A stretch of 64,000 nt of DNA, from the NCBI GenBank assembly GCA_017450485.1, contig JAFSTN010000018.1, positions 1 to 64,000 of the forward strand. Reading direction: 5' to 3'. The translations under genes were made by a program, and so were the position numbers. The number at the start of each line of letters is the position of its first letter. Within the stretch, counting starts at the first letter, position 1. The notes below the pieces were generated by a model, which was not told the origin of the DNA, ran no database searches, and was given only the letters and a program-made list of their open reading frames with translations. The stretch is from Lachnospiraceae bacterium (GTDB lineage Bacteria; Bacillota; Clostridia; Lachnospirales; Lachnospiraceae). Shown here piece by piece: positions 17,327 to 28,300 of this stretch.

Positions 17327-18095
17327 TCTCTTCCATAACTGCGGGTATCTTACATTCGATTCTGTCACCGTACTTGGCCTGCAGATAATCCTCGAATTCA
17401 TGCGGATCCGCGCTGTTATCGGCAAACATATCCCAGTGGCCCGGAATGACGATTGACGGCCCCACCTCTCCTGCCAGATCCGCGGCCTCCTGATATGTCA
17501 TATTGCCTATGCAGTTACGGCGGTACCGTACGGCATCCCGTCCGTTTATCGGAAGCAGTTCCATATCTATAGCACCGAATGCTTTTATAGCCGGAAGCAT
17601 GCCTTCATATCTGACTGTATCTCCCGCATGATGGATCCTTATTCCGTTCCATTCAACGATATACTGGAGATACGGATACAGCCCGGTCTCAGGATCTTTA
17701 TCCAGGAATTCATGCGAAGCCGCTATCGCATGGATCGTGACATCGCCCAGTTCATATGCCTCTCCTGCGTTAAGTCCGACCGCATTTTCCGGCCTTACAC
17801 CGTCCGCAAGAACAGCTTCCATATGACTGCGAGGGAAAATAAACTTCGCATCCGGATTGGTCCCGGCCCATATCTTCCAAGCATCATGATCGATATGATC
17901 CAGGTGATCATGTGTACCCAGAAAAGCATCTATCCCCTGCAGTTCTCCTGCGGGAACCGGCGGAGGCGTCTGCCTTCTCTCATCAGGACTTGCATAGTAA
18001 TCGATACACAAAGCAGTACTTCCGCACTTTATCATCAGCCCCATCTGCCCCAGCCAGCGGATGACCGCAGTTTTGTCTTTGTTATCCCGGCTCAT
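17304..18095 (-). CDS. UlaG-like metallo-beta-lactamase fold hydrolase
   Basis: This cytoplasmic metallohydrolase has 263 residues. The metal site GTHDHLDHID (HxHxDH) lies near residues 60-69, with HHAGDT near 154-159 and IPGHWDMF near 213-220. The overall layout is that of UlaG, the L-ascorbate-6-phosphate lactonase, and its many relatives of unknown substrate. It directly follows larE (TAA then ATG) in an EAL-larE-hydrolase operon. It converges on the heparinase-type gene, with a 23-base overlap of the coding ends. A lactonase role on a sugar acid is plausible but not shown. Confidence 0.85.
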   Translation of the reverse strand: MSRDNKDKTAVIRWLGQMGLMIKCGSTALCIDYYASPDERRQTPPPVPAGELQGIDAFLGTHDHLDHIDHDAWKIWAGTNPDAKFIFPRSHMEAVLADGVRPENAVGLNAGEAYELGDVTIHAIAASHEFLDKDPETGLYPYLQYIVEWNGIRIHHAGDTVRYEGMLPAIKAFGAIDMELLPINGRDAVRYRRNCIGNMTYQEAADLAGEVGPSIVIPGHWDMFADNSADPHEFEDYLQAKYGDRIECKIPAVMEEITYTARA

Positions 18096-18935
18096 TTATT
18101 TACCCGTATTCAATGTCACATTCATGCTTCCTGTGCGGTAGCCTTTCATGTCCAGAGCGACATACATGAAACCAAGTTTTCTGAATTCATCATAAACGGC
18201 GGTCCGGATCTCATCCGAAGCAAGACGCGGGATATCTGCCGGGGGAACCTCTATCCTGGCTACATTTCCGTGCATGCGCACACGTTCTTCAAGGAAGCCG
18301 TGCTCTATAAGAAACTGTTCCGCACGATCGATCATATGAAGCTTCTCTTCCGTAATCTCCTCGCCATAGACAAATCTGGATGCGAGGCAGGCATATGCCG
18401 GCTTGCTCCACGTCGGAAGCCCCATTGCATTCGATATCTGACGGATATCGGCCTTATACATCCCGGCTTCCCTGAGCGGACTTTTAACGCTGAGTTCCTC
18501 CACAGCCTTGAGTCCCGGACGATAATCTCCCAGATCATCCATATTGGAGCCCTCGGCCACGTATTCGATCCCGTTTTCGCTTGCTATCCTCTTGATCTCG
18601 GTGAAAATCCCATGCTTGCAGAAATAGCATCTGTCAGGGGAGTTATTTCGAAAGCTCTCTTCCTTTAATGGATCAACGGTACAGAGGATCTGCCTGATCC
18701 CGCGCTCTTCGCAGAAGGCCTTCGCTTCTTTCACTTCACGTTCGGGAATGGACGCATCGACTCCCGTAACCGCTATCAGCCGGTCTCCCAGTATCTCGTG
18801 TGCCACAGCTATCAAAAACGACGAATCCACACCGCCCGAAAAACCGACTGCAAGGCTTCCGTAATCCGCGATGATCTCCTTCAGGCGTTTGAGTTTATTC
18901 TCCTGATCTGCAGTCAGCTCAACATTATCACTCAT
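18096..18935 (-). CDS. larE: ATP-dependent sacrificial sulfur transferase LarE-like
   Basis: The protein has 279 residues and the PP-loop SGGVDSS near 34-40, which activates the substrate by adenylylation. It matches LarE, which builds the dithiolated nickel-pincer cofactor of lactate racemase. Cysteines in RCYFCK (about 106-111) and ACLASR (about 172-177) number three. Some LarE proteins use three Cys to hold a 4Fe-4S cluster for catalytic sulfur transfer, and others sacrifice one Cys; this pattern fits the cluster type (inference). The gene overlaps the EAL gene by four bases and is followed directly by the metallohydrolase. No larA, larB or larC is in the window, so its client is unclear. 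Confidence 0.9.
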   Translation of the reverse strand: MSDNVELTADQENKLKRLKEIIADYGSLAVGFSGGVDSSFLIAVAHEILGDRLIAVTGVDASIPEREVKEAKAFCEERGIRQILCTVDPLKEESFRNNSPDRCYFCKHGIFTEIKRIASENGIEYVAEGSNMDDLGDYRPGLKAVEELSVKSPLREAGMYKADIRQISNAMGLPTWSKPAYACLASRFVYGEEITEEKLHMIDRAEQFLIEHGFLEERVRMHGNVARIEVPPADIPRLASDEIRTAVYDEFRKLGFMYVALDMKGYRTGSMNVTLNTGK

Positions 18936-20824
18936 ATCTCCCTCTCAATACTTCCCTTACCATTCTTCTCTTTCAGGAATGCTATGAACTCGTCTTCCGG
19001 GATGGGTCTGGAGAAATAATACCCCTGTATGTACTCGATTCCCAGCTCCGACATGACATTCATCTGTTCCTCTGTCTCTATACCCTCTGCGACAATATTC
19101 ATATCCAGCTTATGCAGCAGATTCATCATTCCGGATAAAACATATTTGATCTTGTCGTTTTCAAAGAATCCCTGAGTAAATGAATGGTCAAACTTGATGT
19201 TCTTAACGGGCATGTTCACAAAGTAGTCAATGTTGGAACGGCCGGTACCGAAGTCATCCAAAGAGAAGTCTATGCCCTTCTCGATCAGCCTGTTCATATT
19301 CTTCAGCATGATGTCACGGTTCTTGGCAGCCGCGGTTTCCGTGATCTCCAAATTGATACAGCCCGGCTCTACTCCGTATTTTTCTATCATATCCGTTACG
19401 AACCTGGTAGGGTTATCAAAATCAAACTGTGCGGCCGAAATATTGACCTCGACCTGTTTAAGACCTGCCTCGAGAGCTTCTCCCTTTGCAAGGAACTCAC
19501 ACACTTTCTCAAAGACACGGATTCCCAGAGGGATGATCTGTCCGGTCTCTTCCGCGATCGGAATAAACTCGCCCGGAGGGACGATCTTGCCATCCTCGGT
19601 CCGAATGCGCACCAGAGCCTCTGCCACATCAAAGCAGAATCCTCTGACGTTATAAAACGGCTGATAGAAAACCTCCACTCTGTCAAGTCTGAGAGCCTCA
19701 TCGATCAGTTCTTTTATTCTGTTCTGGTCACGAAGCTTCTGAACCAGCTTCTCATCAGCTATCGTTATCTCCTGCTCTTCCTCAAGATAAGTATGGAGGA
19801 AGCGGAAGAATTCATCCGGGCCGCTCATCTGCGTGCTGTCAGGTATCAGGAGATAGGTTCCTTTTGCAGGCAAATCGGTCACACTGTCTTTCTGCATCTT
19901 GATATTGGCAGCTTTTTCAAACATACGCTCCTTGACATCATAGACAACGCAGAACGTATCATCATCGATACGAAAAGCAGGTTCGGGGCCGAGTGCCACC
20001 AGTGCTTTGGCGGTACGCATGACCGCCGCCTGCTCCATATTGTAATCCACATAATTGGTCAGATAATGGATCTTAGCCGTAAAAAGTGAAAATTGTTTGT
20101 CATACTTGTATTTGTCATGAACATATGCGGAAAGAGCGTTCATGGTGAAAAGGCCGGTGGGACCGTCAACATATTCGCTTGGGTTCTCCAGCTGGATATA
20201 CAGTATGACCATGCCGAAAGCCGATGCGAATCCGACCAGAAGAAGCTGAGGCTGCACAAACTGTACGGCAGCTGCCAGAAGCCATAGTCCCTGCCACAGG
20301 AGCATGGCAATGAACCTTCTTCCCGGCATATGTTTCCTGTAAGCGATCGAGGTGACTATCGTAGCCAGAATATAAACCGCAGACAGAGCGTATGCCACGG
20401 ATGTAGACGGGCCGTACGAATATACAACACGGCCCGAAGCCGTATATCCGATAGGCAGCACCAGCATCATCACCTCACCGATACCAAATATCAGATGAGA
20501 CAGGTACCTGACTATGACCGCCCACATCTTTTCCCGGGGAAGCAAACTTGTCGAAGCATATACATAGCCGAAATAGCCCTGAAGGACCAGAAGCATGATA
20601 TAGAACTTGCATACCATCTCGGTTATTGCGATACTGAATCCGCGGAACACGGACAGATTGATCAGAATGACTGACAGTATATCGAAGATCAGACAGGCAA
20701 AACACGCCAGAATGGCACGCTGAAAAAGCTTGCGGTTCATCAGATCAAGCTTTTTCTCGCGTATGAACATAACTGTGATCGTAAAGATAATAAATAAAGC
20801 ACAGCATTGAAGTTCTATGTTCAT
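18932..20824 (-). CDS. Membrane EAL-domain c-di-GMP phosphodiesterase with degenerate GGDEF
   Basis: This is a membrane protein of 630 residues. About seven hydrophobic helices occupy residues 5-215. A degenerate GGDEF domain (about 222-335) opens with DGPTGLFT and has IDDDTF where the motif should be, so it is probably catalytically dead. The EAL domain (about 375-620) keeps AEALVRI near 402, NLEITE, LDDFGTG near 523, KFDHSF, AEGIET and QGYYFSRP, which are the residues needed for Mg binding and c-di-GMP hydrolysis. Inferred: an active phosphodiesterase whose membrane part senses an unknown cue. Its stop overlaps the larE start (ATGA). A TATAAT lies on the minus strand near 20892-20887. Confidence 0.92.
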   Translation of the reverse strand: MNIELQCCALFIIFTITVMFIREKKLDLMNRKLFQRAILACFACLIFDILSVILINLSVFRGFSIAITEMVCKFYIMLLVLQGYFGYVYASTSLLPREKMWAVIVRYLSHLIFGIGEVMMLVLPIGYTASGRVVYSYGPSTSVAYALSAVYILATIVTSIAYRKHMPGRRFIAMLLWQGLWLLAAAVQFVQPQLLLVGFASAFGMVILYIQLENPSEYVDGPTGLFTMNALSAYVHDKYKYDKQFSLFTAKIHYLTNYVDYNMEQAAVMRTAKALVALGPEPAFRIDDDTFCVVYDVKERMFEKAANIKMQKDSVTDLPAKGTYLLIPDSTQMSGPDEFFRFLHTYLEEEQEITIADEKLVQKLRDQNRIKELIDEALRLDRVEVFYQPFYNVRGFCFDVAEALVRIRTEDGKIVPPGEFIPIAEETGQIIPLGIRVFEKVCEFLAKGEALEAGLKQVEVNISAAQFDFDNPTRFVTDMIEKYGVEPGCINLEITETAAAKNRDIMLKNMNRLIEKGIDFSLDDFGTGRSNIDYFVNMPVKNIKFDHSFTQGFFENDKIKYVLSGMMNLLHKLDMNIVAEGIETEEQMNVMSELGIEYIQGYYFSRPIPEDEFIAFLKEKNGKGSIEREI

Positions 20825-20923
20825 ATCATTACCTCACACCTCTCATCTTCCGGCTGTTGCTTTTTGTATCGTCTGTATTCTGTGACATTATATCATATAT
20901 ACAAGCAACGATTCTCAGGAGTC

Positions 20924-21853
20924 TCAATTCTTCTGATGTTTTCTGTACCAGACCGCCTTCCAGCTGATATTGCGCTGCATAGGAATACCTGACAGTTCCC
21001 TTATCCAGTCCGACTCCGAGCCTTCTTCCTCCATGGTCACAACTTCAATATCAGTTTTTTGCGCATCTGAGTTTATGTTCTTTGCGGCATACAGACACTC
21101 ATCAGCATGTGCCGGTTTCATACCTTTTTGGGCAATATGTGCAAGACCGGATCTCACGCCGTGGGAATATGTTGTCAAAAGCAACCGGTCGTAAATAAAA
21201 CCGCCATCGGAATCTCTAAGTGCAAGCAGCATATTCTGAATAGCAGCCAGGGTATATATCTGATTATCCTCACCCGGGCAGGTAAGCAGGAGCTGAGCAT
21301 GCGCCGTGCTGCCGCTGGCCGATCCCAACATAACCGAACGGATCATACCCGTCTTGTCAAATACGGCAGAACTCAGTTCCTGATGCATATGAGCCATATC
21401 CAGGCAGGTAAGCTCCACACCGGCATCCTCAAGGAACTCCCGGAGCCTGAGCCATAACGGAATACTGAATTCTCTCAGTCTGACAGTCTTTGCATCCTGT
21501 ACCTTTCGGCTCATCAACCTGTCAAATGTGGCATTATTAAGTATAAGTTTCTCATCTACCGATAAAACCGAAGAGCCTTCGCTGATCTCAAATCCCCTCG
21601 CCTTCAGAAATCCGCTCATTCCGTCTATGGATTCCAGATAATCGGCACAGAGTCTTGTAACCGGTCCTGTCCCAAGTACATATTCGGCCGCGGATAAAAG
21701 CCCCGTGGCTATACCCTGTCTGCGTTTTGCGGGCGGAACTGCTATCTGCAGAATATAAGCCTCTGTCCCCTCTATCCTCAGGGTTATGTATGCCCCCTCT
21801 CCGTCACTGATCCTTAATAGGCTTTCTTTATGTGCTGTTATTATAAAACTCAT
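20924..21853 (-). CDS. GNAT-fold acetyltransferase with long C-terminal region
   Basis: The protein has 309 residues from the ATG at 21853, five bases beyond the stop of the upstream GNAT gene; an earlier in-frame start lies inside that gene. Residues 30-105 contain a GNAT core: the strand AYILQIAVPP followed by the acetyl-CoA loop KRRQGIATGLLSAAEYVL (the Q/RxxGxG/A motif). Residues 120-309 are unassigned, with a possible second degenerate GNAT-like half. The substrate is unknown. It is the last gene of a tight minus-strand run behind the giant kinase-like gene and the other GNAT. Confidence 0.75.
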   Translation of the reverse strand: MSFIITAHKESLLRISDGEGAYITLRIEGTEAYILQIAVPPAKRRQGIATGLLSAAEYVLGTGPVTRLCADYLESIDGMSGFLKARGFEISEGSSVLSVDEKLILNNATFDRLMSRKVQDAKTVRLREFSIPLWLRLREFLEDAGVELTCLDMAHMHQELSSAVFDKTGMIRSVMLGSASGSTAHAQLLLTCPGEDNQIYTLAAIQNMLLALRDSDGGFIYDRLLLTTYSHGVRSGLAHIAQKGMKPAHADECLYAAKNINSDAQKTDIEVVTMEEEGSESDWIRELSGIPMQRNISWKAVWYRKHQKN

Positions 21854-21857
21854 ACGT

Positions 21858-22307
21858 CTATCTACCCGTAAACCTGAAAAACTGCTTCCCGTCATCTCCC
21901 AAAGAAATGAAACCGCACTCTGTTAAAAACATCCGCTGCTCCTCCTCAGACAGTTCCGGCTGAGGGGACGCTGCGACTCCGGTACCCGTTCCGGCCAGAA
22001 ATACATCCACATCTCCGGCAGATGCCAGTATGGAATCAGCCTTGCCTACCAGTCTCATCCCCACAGACCGTCTCCTGTATTCTTCAGGTACATACACATA
22101 TATAAGCCGGGCGTACACCTCCTTATTTACTGTCTGATCCACGAGAAACTGTACTACGCCTCTGATATCGGATGAATCGGACACAGCATCCACCGCCCCC
22201 AGAGTATAATACCCCTCTCTGTCCATATTCTCAGCAACTTTCGCCGGTAGGTCTTTAAGCAGAGGCTTAATATCATCTTTTGTCAGAGTATATATTTCTG
22301 TCTTCAT
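21858..22307 (-). CDS. GNAT-fold acetyltransferase
   Basis: The 149-residue protein has a GNAT core: ARLIYVYVPEEYRRRSVGMRLVGKADSIL around 66-94, with YRRRSVGMRL as the acetyl-CoA pyrophosphate loop. The C-terminal ECGFISLGDDGKQFFRF fits the last strands. It starts 38 bases after the giant gene and ends four bases before the next GNAT gene, so the three are likely co-transcribed, with only a weak six-bp hairpin at 22326-22343 between. Its substrate is unknown; modification of the neighbour-encoded protein is a guess. Confidence 0.8.
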   Translation of the reverse strand: MKTEIYTLTKDDIKPLLKDLPAKVAENMDREGYYTLGAVDAVSDSSDIRGVVQFLVDQTVNKEVYARLIYVYVPEEYRRRSVGMRLVGKADSILASAGDVDVFLAGTGTGVAASPQPELSEEEQRMFLTECGFISLGDDGKQFFRFTGR

Positions 22308-22345
22308 ACCCGTTCCTTCCCTAAAGAAGCTCTGCGAAGCTTCGT

Positions 22346-25300
22346 TTACTTCTTTTTCTTATTCTTTGTGTTCTTCGCAGCCTTCTTCTTTGCGGCTTCC
22401 TCTTCCTTCTTTTTCTTTTCCTCTTCCTTCCTTTTCTTTTCCTCGTCGGTTTTTTTCTTCTTGGCAGCCGCTTCTTCTGCCTTCTTCTTTCTGGCCTCCT
22501 CCTCTTTCTGCTTTTTGGCCTCCGCCTCTTCCTCTTTCTTTATCTTCTTTTCAAGTTCATCCTGCTCCTTGGCGTGCTGCCTGATCTCAACCCCCAATGC
22601 CTTATTGACTTTGGCGGCTGAACGTTTCCAGTGAGTACTTACCACATCTCCCATCACACCTACGAAATCAGGCAGATAGTCCTCATCTTTGAAATTATCC
22701 ATGTCGACGTTGGTCTTATATTTATCGGCTATGTCGGACAATACGTTGTGTGACTCTACCATATAACTGTACAGAAAATCATTCTCAGCCAGCTTCAGAT
22801 TCTTTTCGGCATTATCCAGAGCAGCCTTGTCTCCCGAGAGTTTTGCTTTGTCATACTCCTCTTCAGCCTTCCTGTATTTGACGTAAGTGTTTTTCACTGT
22901 CAGACTGGCAAGGATCCCACTGTTTTGACGTTCGAATTTCTCACGTTTTTCGGGATCTTTGGTTCCCTTAAGGTTCTTGCGGATCTCCATAGCCGCCGGC
23001 TTGCACAATACAGCGCCGATAGTGGTATTGTAAACGATGTCGGACACCTTCGTCCTGCGTGCCCGTTCCTTGTCTATATCTTTACTGACATCGGGAAGGG
23101 TTTCATATACGGAATCCAGCCCTTCAATGATTTCGGGGATATAGCTTTCGAGTACTACCATTATCTGCTCCAATGCAGCTTCATTATAGCTTTTCTGATC
23201 CATGGGACTAAGCGCACTGGAAGCCAGCTCCATCATGCGCTCCGTTTTAATAAATCCGCCGAAATCATCGGTTTCCTGACAGAGCATGATCATATCTCCG
23301 CCCATGTCTGCCATTTTCTGAGCCAGGTCAAGCGGCACCTTATTCCCGCTTTTGACCAGGCCTACGGCTTCATTGTATGCCTGCCTGATCTTCGCAGCCT
23401 TAGCTCGCGCATCCTTCGCCGTGATCTTCTCCTTAAATTTGAAATACTCGGGCATATATTCGCCTATAATGTTATCCAGCTCCTGTTTGGTACCGGCATT
23501 TGCCGCCTGAGTCATGAAAAGCCCGCTGTCACCCACGCTGTATCTTTCAGCGAACTGCTTTAAGCTCTCCTTGTTTCGGTTAAGAGGGTTTCTATGATAC
23601 ATATGAAGCTTTATAAGCGGATTGACGGAATCCTCATCCTCAGGTGCTATGTTAAGTGCGTCCATGGTATCCACCATACGGGTGGTCTTTATTGCACCGT
23701 CCTTAACCTCCTGCAGGGTGTTTTCCAGACGCTGCTGGCACTGTGAGAAATTCTGTATCTCCTTTGGCAGCTTGACTCCCAGAGACTGGGCAACGTTCAG
23801 CGCGATCAGTATCTTCTTGCCCGTATCCTCTGCAGTACCGAGCTTAAAGAGTTCATCAAGCTTGGTTATGAACTGTTTCTGCTGTACGGCAGTAAGGGGC
23901 GCATATCCCACCTTGTCCCTGGAGTCCTTTTCATCCTCAGCCGAAAGAACCAGCAGATTGTTAAATGCCTCCACGAAATGCTTTGAGCTGCTGATCACCG
24001 CAGCCGAAAGCATTGACAGGATCTGGTTGACCTTGGAATCCTTCAGTATTACGGCATTACCGTAATCCAGTATTGTGGTGTTTTCGCCGTCCACCATGAT
24101 ATTGCCGGCATGCATGTCGCCATGATGGAAGTTCGGGTCATCACCGAGTCCTATGGCCTTACTTCCAAACATCGCCTGCTCCAGCCATACATAGGCGAGC
24201 TTTGCGCACAGTTTGCCGCTCGTTATGGAAGTCCGGGATGATTCCGTCAGTTTTTTTCTCAGCTTCCAGAACTGAACCACGTTGTCTGAATTAAGCACCA
24301 TAGGTTCCCTGACCGAAGTGTCCGTATTCCTAAATGTCTTGATCGCTGTTTTTACGTCGGATTTGGCCTGGGTTATGACCTTATCAACCGTAGCTCCCTC
24401 TGCCATATCCATAACGAGGTAATGCTTCTTGGGTGCGAAATTTTCATTGATATGGACTGATTTCACATGATAGTTATCGGAACCGTCCTTCTTCTTGTTA
24501 TATTTATTCACATAGTTTTTCTGTCCCAGCTTGGCATTCTCCGCTTCATTGGTGAAATCAAACTCCTTCTCGATCTCGGAGAACTGTGCCAGGAAGCCGG
24601 ATTCCGTCACCTTGACATCATGCTTCACCAGCTTCGAACCGTATTTCTTTTCGTACGCCTTTTTCTGTTCATCCGTCATATCGGCAAACATGGCTGACAT
24701 TCGAACGAATTGCAGGTCCTTTTTCATATTGTCCTGCGCATCGGGACGAAGTATCTTGACCACCACAAATTGGGACTTGATCTTCGGACCGGTGATCTTG
24801 CACTTAAAGGTCTCCGCTACGGAAGCAGCACCCAAAGACTGTCTGTCGGAAATAGACGTAATGGCACCGCCGGAGTCCTTTATCATCTCCTTAAATACCT
24901 TGTCGACGTACTTGGGATCGATATGCGCCAGAGATGACTTGACGACTCCCAGAGCTCCCGACATCTCGGGGATAAGCATACGCTCGGGTACTCCCTGCAT
25001 CATCTTCTGCATCAGCGGTCCCGCGCCCTTCATGGTGGAGGCGAAGTATTCGCACCCCTTCTCCTTATCCGTCACATTGGCACTGTTCTTCTTCAGATCT
25101 CTGATGACATGTGACAGCATCCTGCGCCTGTCCTCTTTGGATGCGTTCTTATAGTATCCGGATATCAGAAGCTGGTTAAACCTGCCCTGACCCTTCTTGC
25201 TGTCATAGAGCAGGGACTCCTGCATATCGTTTAGCATGCCCCTTTCTTTTTGGGTCTGCTCACTTGATTTCTTCTGGAGCTCCCGTCTCTCCTTCGTGTT

Positions 25301-28300
25301 TTTGGCAGCTGCTATGCGGGCTTTCTTTTCCTCGGAATCTATCAGATTTATGAGCTCCTTCATATCGTCACTCATGAGTTCCGTTACCTCAGGGAGAGCT
25401 TCACCGTCCTCTCCCCTGTTATATACGTCGGCGGTGGCATCACTCATTACAGGCAGCATCTCCTTCTCGAAGAGCTCCATGTTAGCATCCACCTTCCCTG
25501 CATAATCCTTCAGTGCCTTGCTTACAGCTTCTGATTTTAGGAGCTTCCTGACATTCTCCTCGTTTATCTCTTTACTCTTTGATGTGCCAATAGCCTCGGA
25601 CAACGCATTTATCACAGGCATAAGGGAATTCTCACAGGCTTCAAAGAATGCTCTTTCTCCCCGGGTAGTGCCTGCTTTAAGCTCCGCAAAGACACTTGAG
25701 ACGATCAGACGCTTATCGGAGCCCTGCTTTAGAAGTGCCGCAATATCCTTCGCATGATCCGACAGCACGCTGCCGATCTTTATATCCAGCGCGCTGTCAA
25801 GCTCAGCCGCTCCGGTAAGAACGGTAATATCACCCAGAATGCTTAAGAAGCTTACGGCTTGGTCGGAGAACGTACGCTCCTCGTCCGTCTCCACCTTAGC
25901 GGCGATCTTTTTACGCATGGATGCGGCTTTCTTATCAAGCCCCCTGTGGATGCTTTCGTTGATAAGCAGGAATCTCTCGTATTCCGGAGTCATCTCCTTT
26001 CCCTTGCTTCTCTCTTCTATGGACTTTTTCTTCAAAGCCTCCTTTTCTTCCGCGGCTGTCTGCCATGCGGTCTTCTTCCAGTCGTGCTGCTCGGCTCCTA
26101 TCATATAGGTGGGTTTCTTCTCTGTTTCCGTGTATTCCGGCAACTCACCGGGTTTTATATCCAGAGTCTTCTGAAGAGCGTCAAACAGCTTATCGGACAT
26201 TCCCATGTTCGACAGTTCAAGGATGGCTTTGGCCATATCGTTTTGTTCATAAGGATCGGTGGTTCCCTTCAATCCCTCTATTATGCCCACATTTCTGTAG
26301 ATGTAATATATGCTGTCGGCACTCAGTCCCGCAAAATCATCAAAGGTCAAGTCCTCAAGTCCGGGATGCTTCTTCAGATACAGGATGCTGTACTCAGCCA
26401 TGGACCTTAAGTCCTCAAATCCCGCTTCGTCTCCCAGATCGCGGCTCAGCCATACCCTCTTGTGACTGGATCTCAGTCTGTCAAGATAATAATCCGCATC
26501 AAAGAGCTTGGATCCTTCCGTTACGATATCAGCGGTCTCCCTGGCTAACTCCTCCGGAGCGTTTACGTTGAAATACATGGACTCAAGTACATCACGAAGC
26601 TCTATGGTAGCATAACCCTCCAAAGCTCTCGCATCGATTCCGGATAGCTTAACTATCGTCTCAAGTATTCCTGCGCGGTCATTTTTCTTAAGTGCATTAT
26701 CTATGGCCTTGATCCTGCCATGGATCTCATGGGCCAGCTTCAGACACTTATCCGCCGCTGTTTTGGACTTTTTCTTGTCTATGATGTCATGTACGTCAAA
26801 AGCATATTCGGAGAGTAAGGCAATGGGGATCACGCGGAAATAATCCTCCTCCTTGCCTGTGTACTCCGACAGTATCTCGCGGCATACGGCTTCATGAGAC
26901 CTTGCCTGTTCTTCGGACAGAGTGTCAAAATCCCCGTCATTTTCAGGCTGTGTGCCCGTGTAACGGGATGTCTGCTCGGCGTATTTGCTGAGAGCTTTCA
27001 GATCCATATTCTTGTAATCGTTATATTTGACATCGCCATCTTCCCTGCTTCTGTTCATGCAGATAAGAAGGGTGTTGTAATCGTATGCAAGCAGCTTGTC
27101 CTGAGCAGTCATTTTATCGCCCTTTGCAAGAAGATTCTTTACACGCTCAAGCAGGGGCGTATCATCCTTGGTATCGGTGTAAGAATCATCCAGAGCCTCT
27201 ATCTGTTTAGCCAGTTCTTCCTTTGTTCCGCTTACGGATTGATTGTCCAATGCGTATTTTACGAACTTAGCCAGTTCATCGGTGGGCGTAAACTCAATGA
27301 TGGAGCTTTCCACGCCCGTATAGGTGATCAGCTTGTCTATCATCCTTTCACGGAGAGCGTAGGCGTCAGCCTCAGGTACATCTCCCTTAGCCAGCTTCTC
27401 ATATCCCTCCAGCAGGTATGTCAGGAGTATACGCTCCTCTGCCCGGGAGTTCTCGGCTTCTTCATACTTCTTTAGCCACTCGGCGCTTTTGGCGGTGATG
27501 ACGGGTTGTTTTTCTTTTATCTCTTTATGTATAGCCTCCCTCTTCATCCGCTTAGCGACACGCTCACGGCTCTCCTTCTCAAGCGCTGCGTCGATGTCGC
27601 GCGCTTTTTCTCCTGCCCTGCTGCTGATATCGGCCTGCTTATTCTTTAATTCGCTCCTGAATACCGCTTTTTTCTTCTCTTCCTCGAGACGCTTTTCCTC
27701 CTCAAGCTGCTGCTTTATGTGCTCACGGCTCTTCTTCTCAAGCTCTGCGTCAATATTGCGCGCTTTTTCTCCTGCCCTGCTGCTGATATCGGCCTGCTTA
27801 TTCTTTAATTCGTTCCTGAATGCCGCTTTTTTATCCTCTTCCTCCTTCTGCTCGGGCTTATTCTCTTCTGCCTTCTGCTCGGGCTCCTTCTCTATTACAT
27901 TCTGCTCGGGCTCTTTCTCTATTACATCCTGCTCCGGTTTATTCTCATCTGCTTTCTGTTCGGATTTCTTTTCTTCTGACTTATTTTCTTCGGGTACAAG
28001 TATAAGCGGAATATCCGGCTCGCCCTGAACTTCATTCCTGATTAGGTTTTCACTCTGCTCCTCATTCACTCTATTGATCAGATCCAGACTGGCAAGCTCG
28101 ATATTATCGGAAATGAGCCGCTTATCTATCTTCTCTGACGCCGCTTCGATACGCTCCTTACCGACGGGAGACTTGGCATTTACTTTGCTGCGATACCATT
28201 TAAGAAGCTTTACGGGATCGGTTTTTCTGGTGAATTCGCCTCCGGTCCTTCCCGATACCAGTCTCTTGTTCTTGCCGGTCAGACTTTTGATAAACTTCGT

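Noticed and set aside
17628-18668. Plus-strand open frame of 346 codons
   Set aside because: Runs opposite the UlaG-like and larE genes, both of which have clear catalytic motifs.
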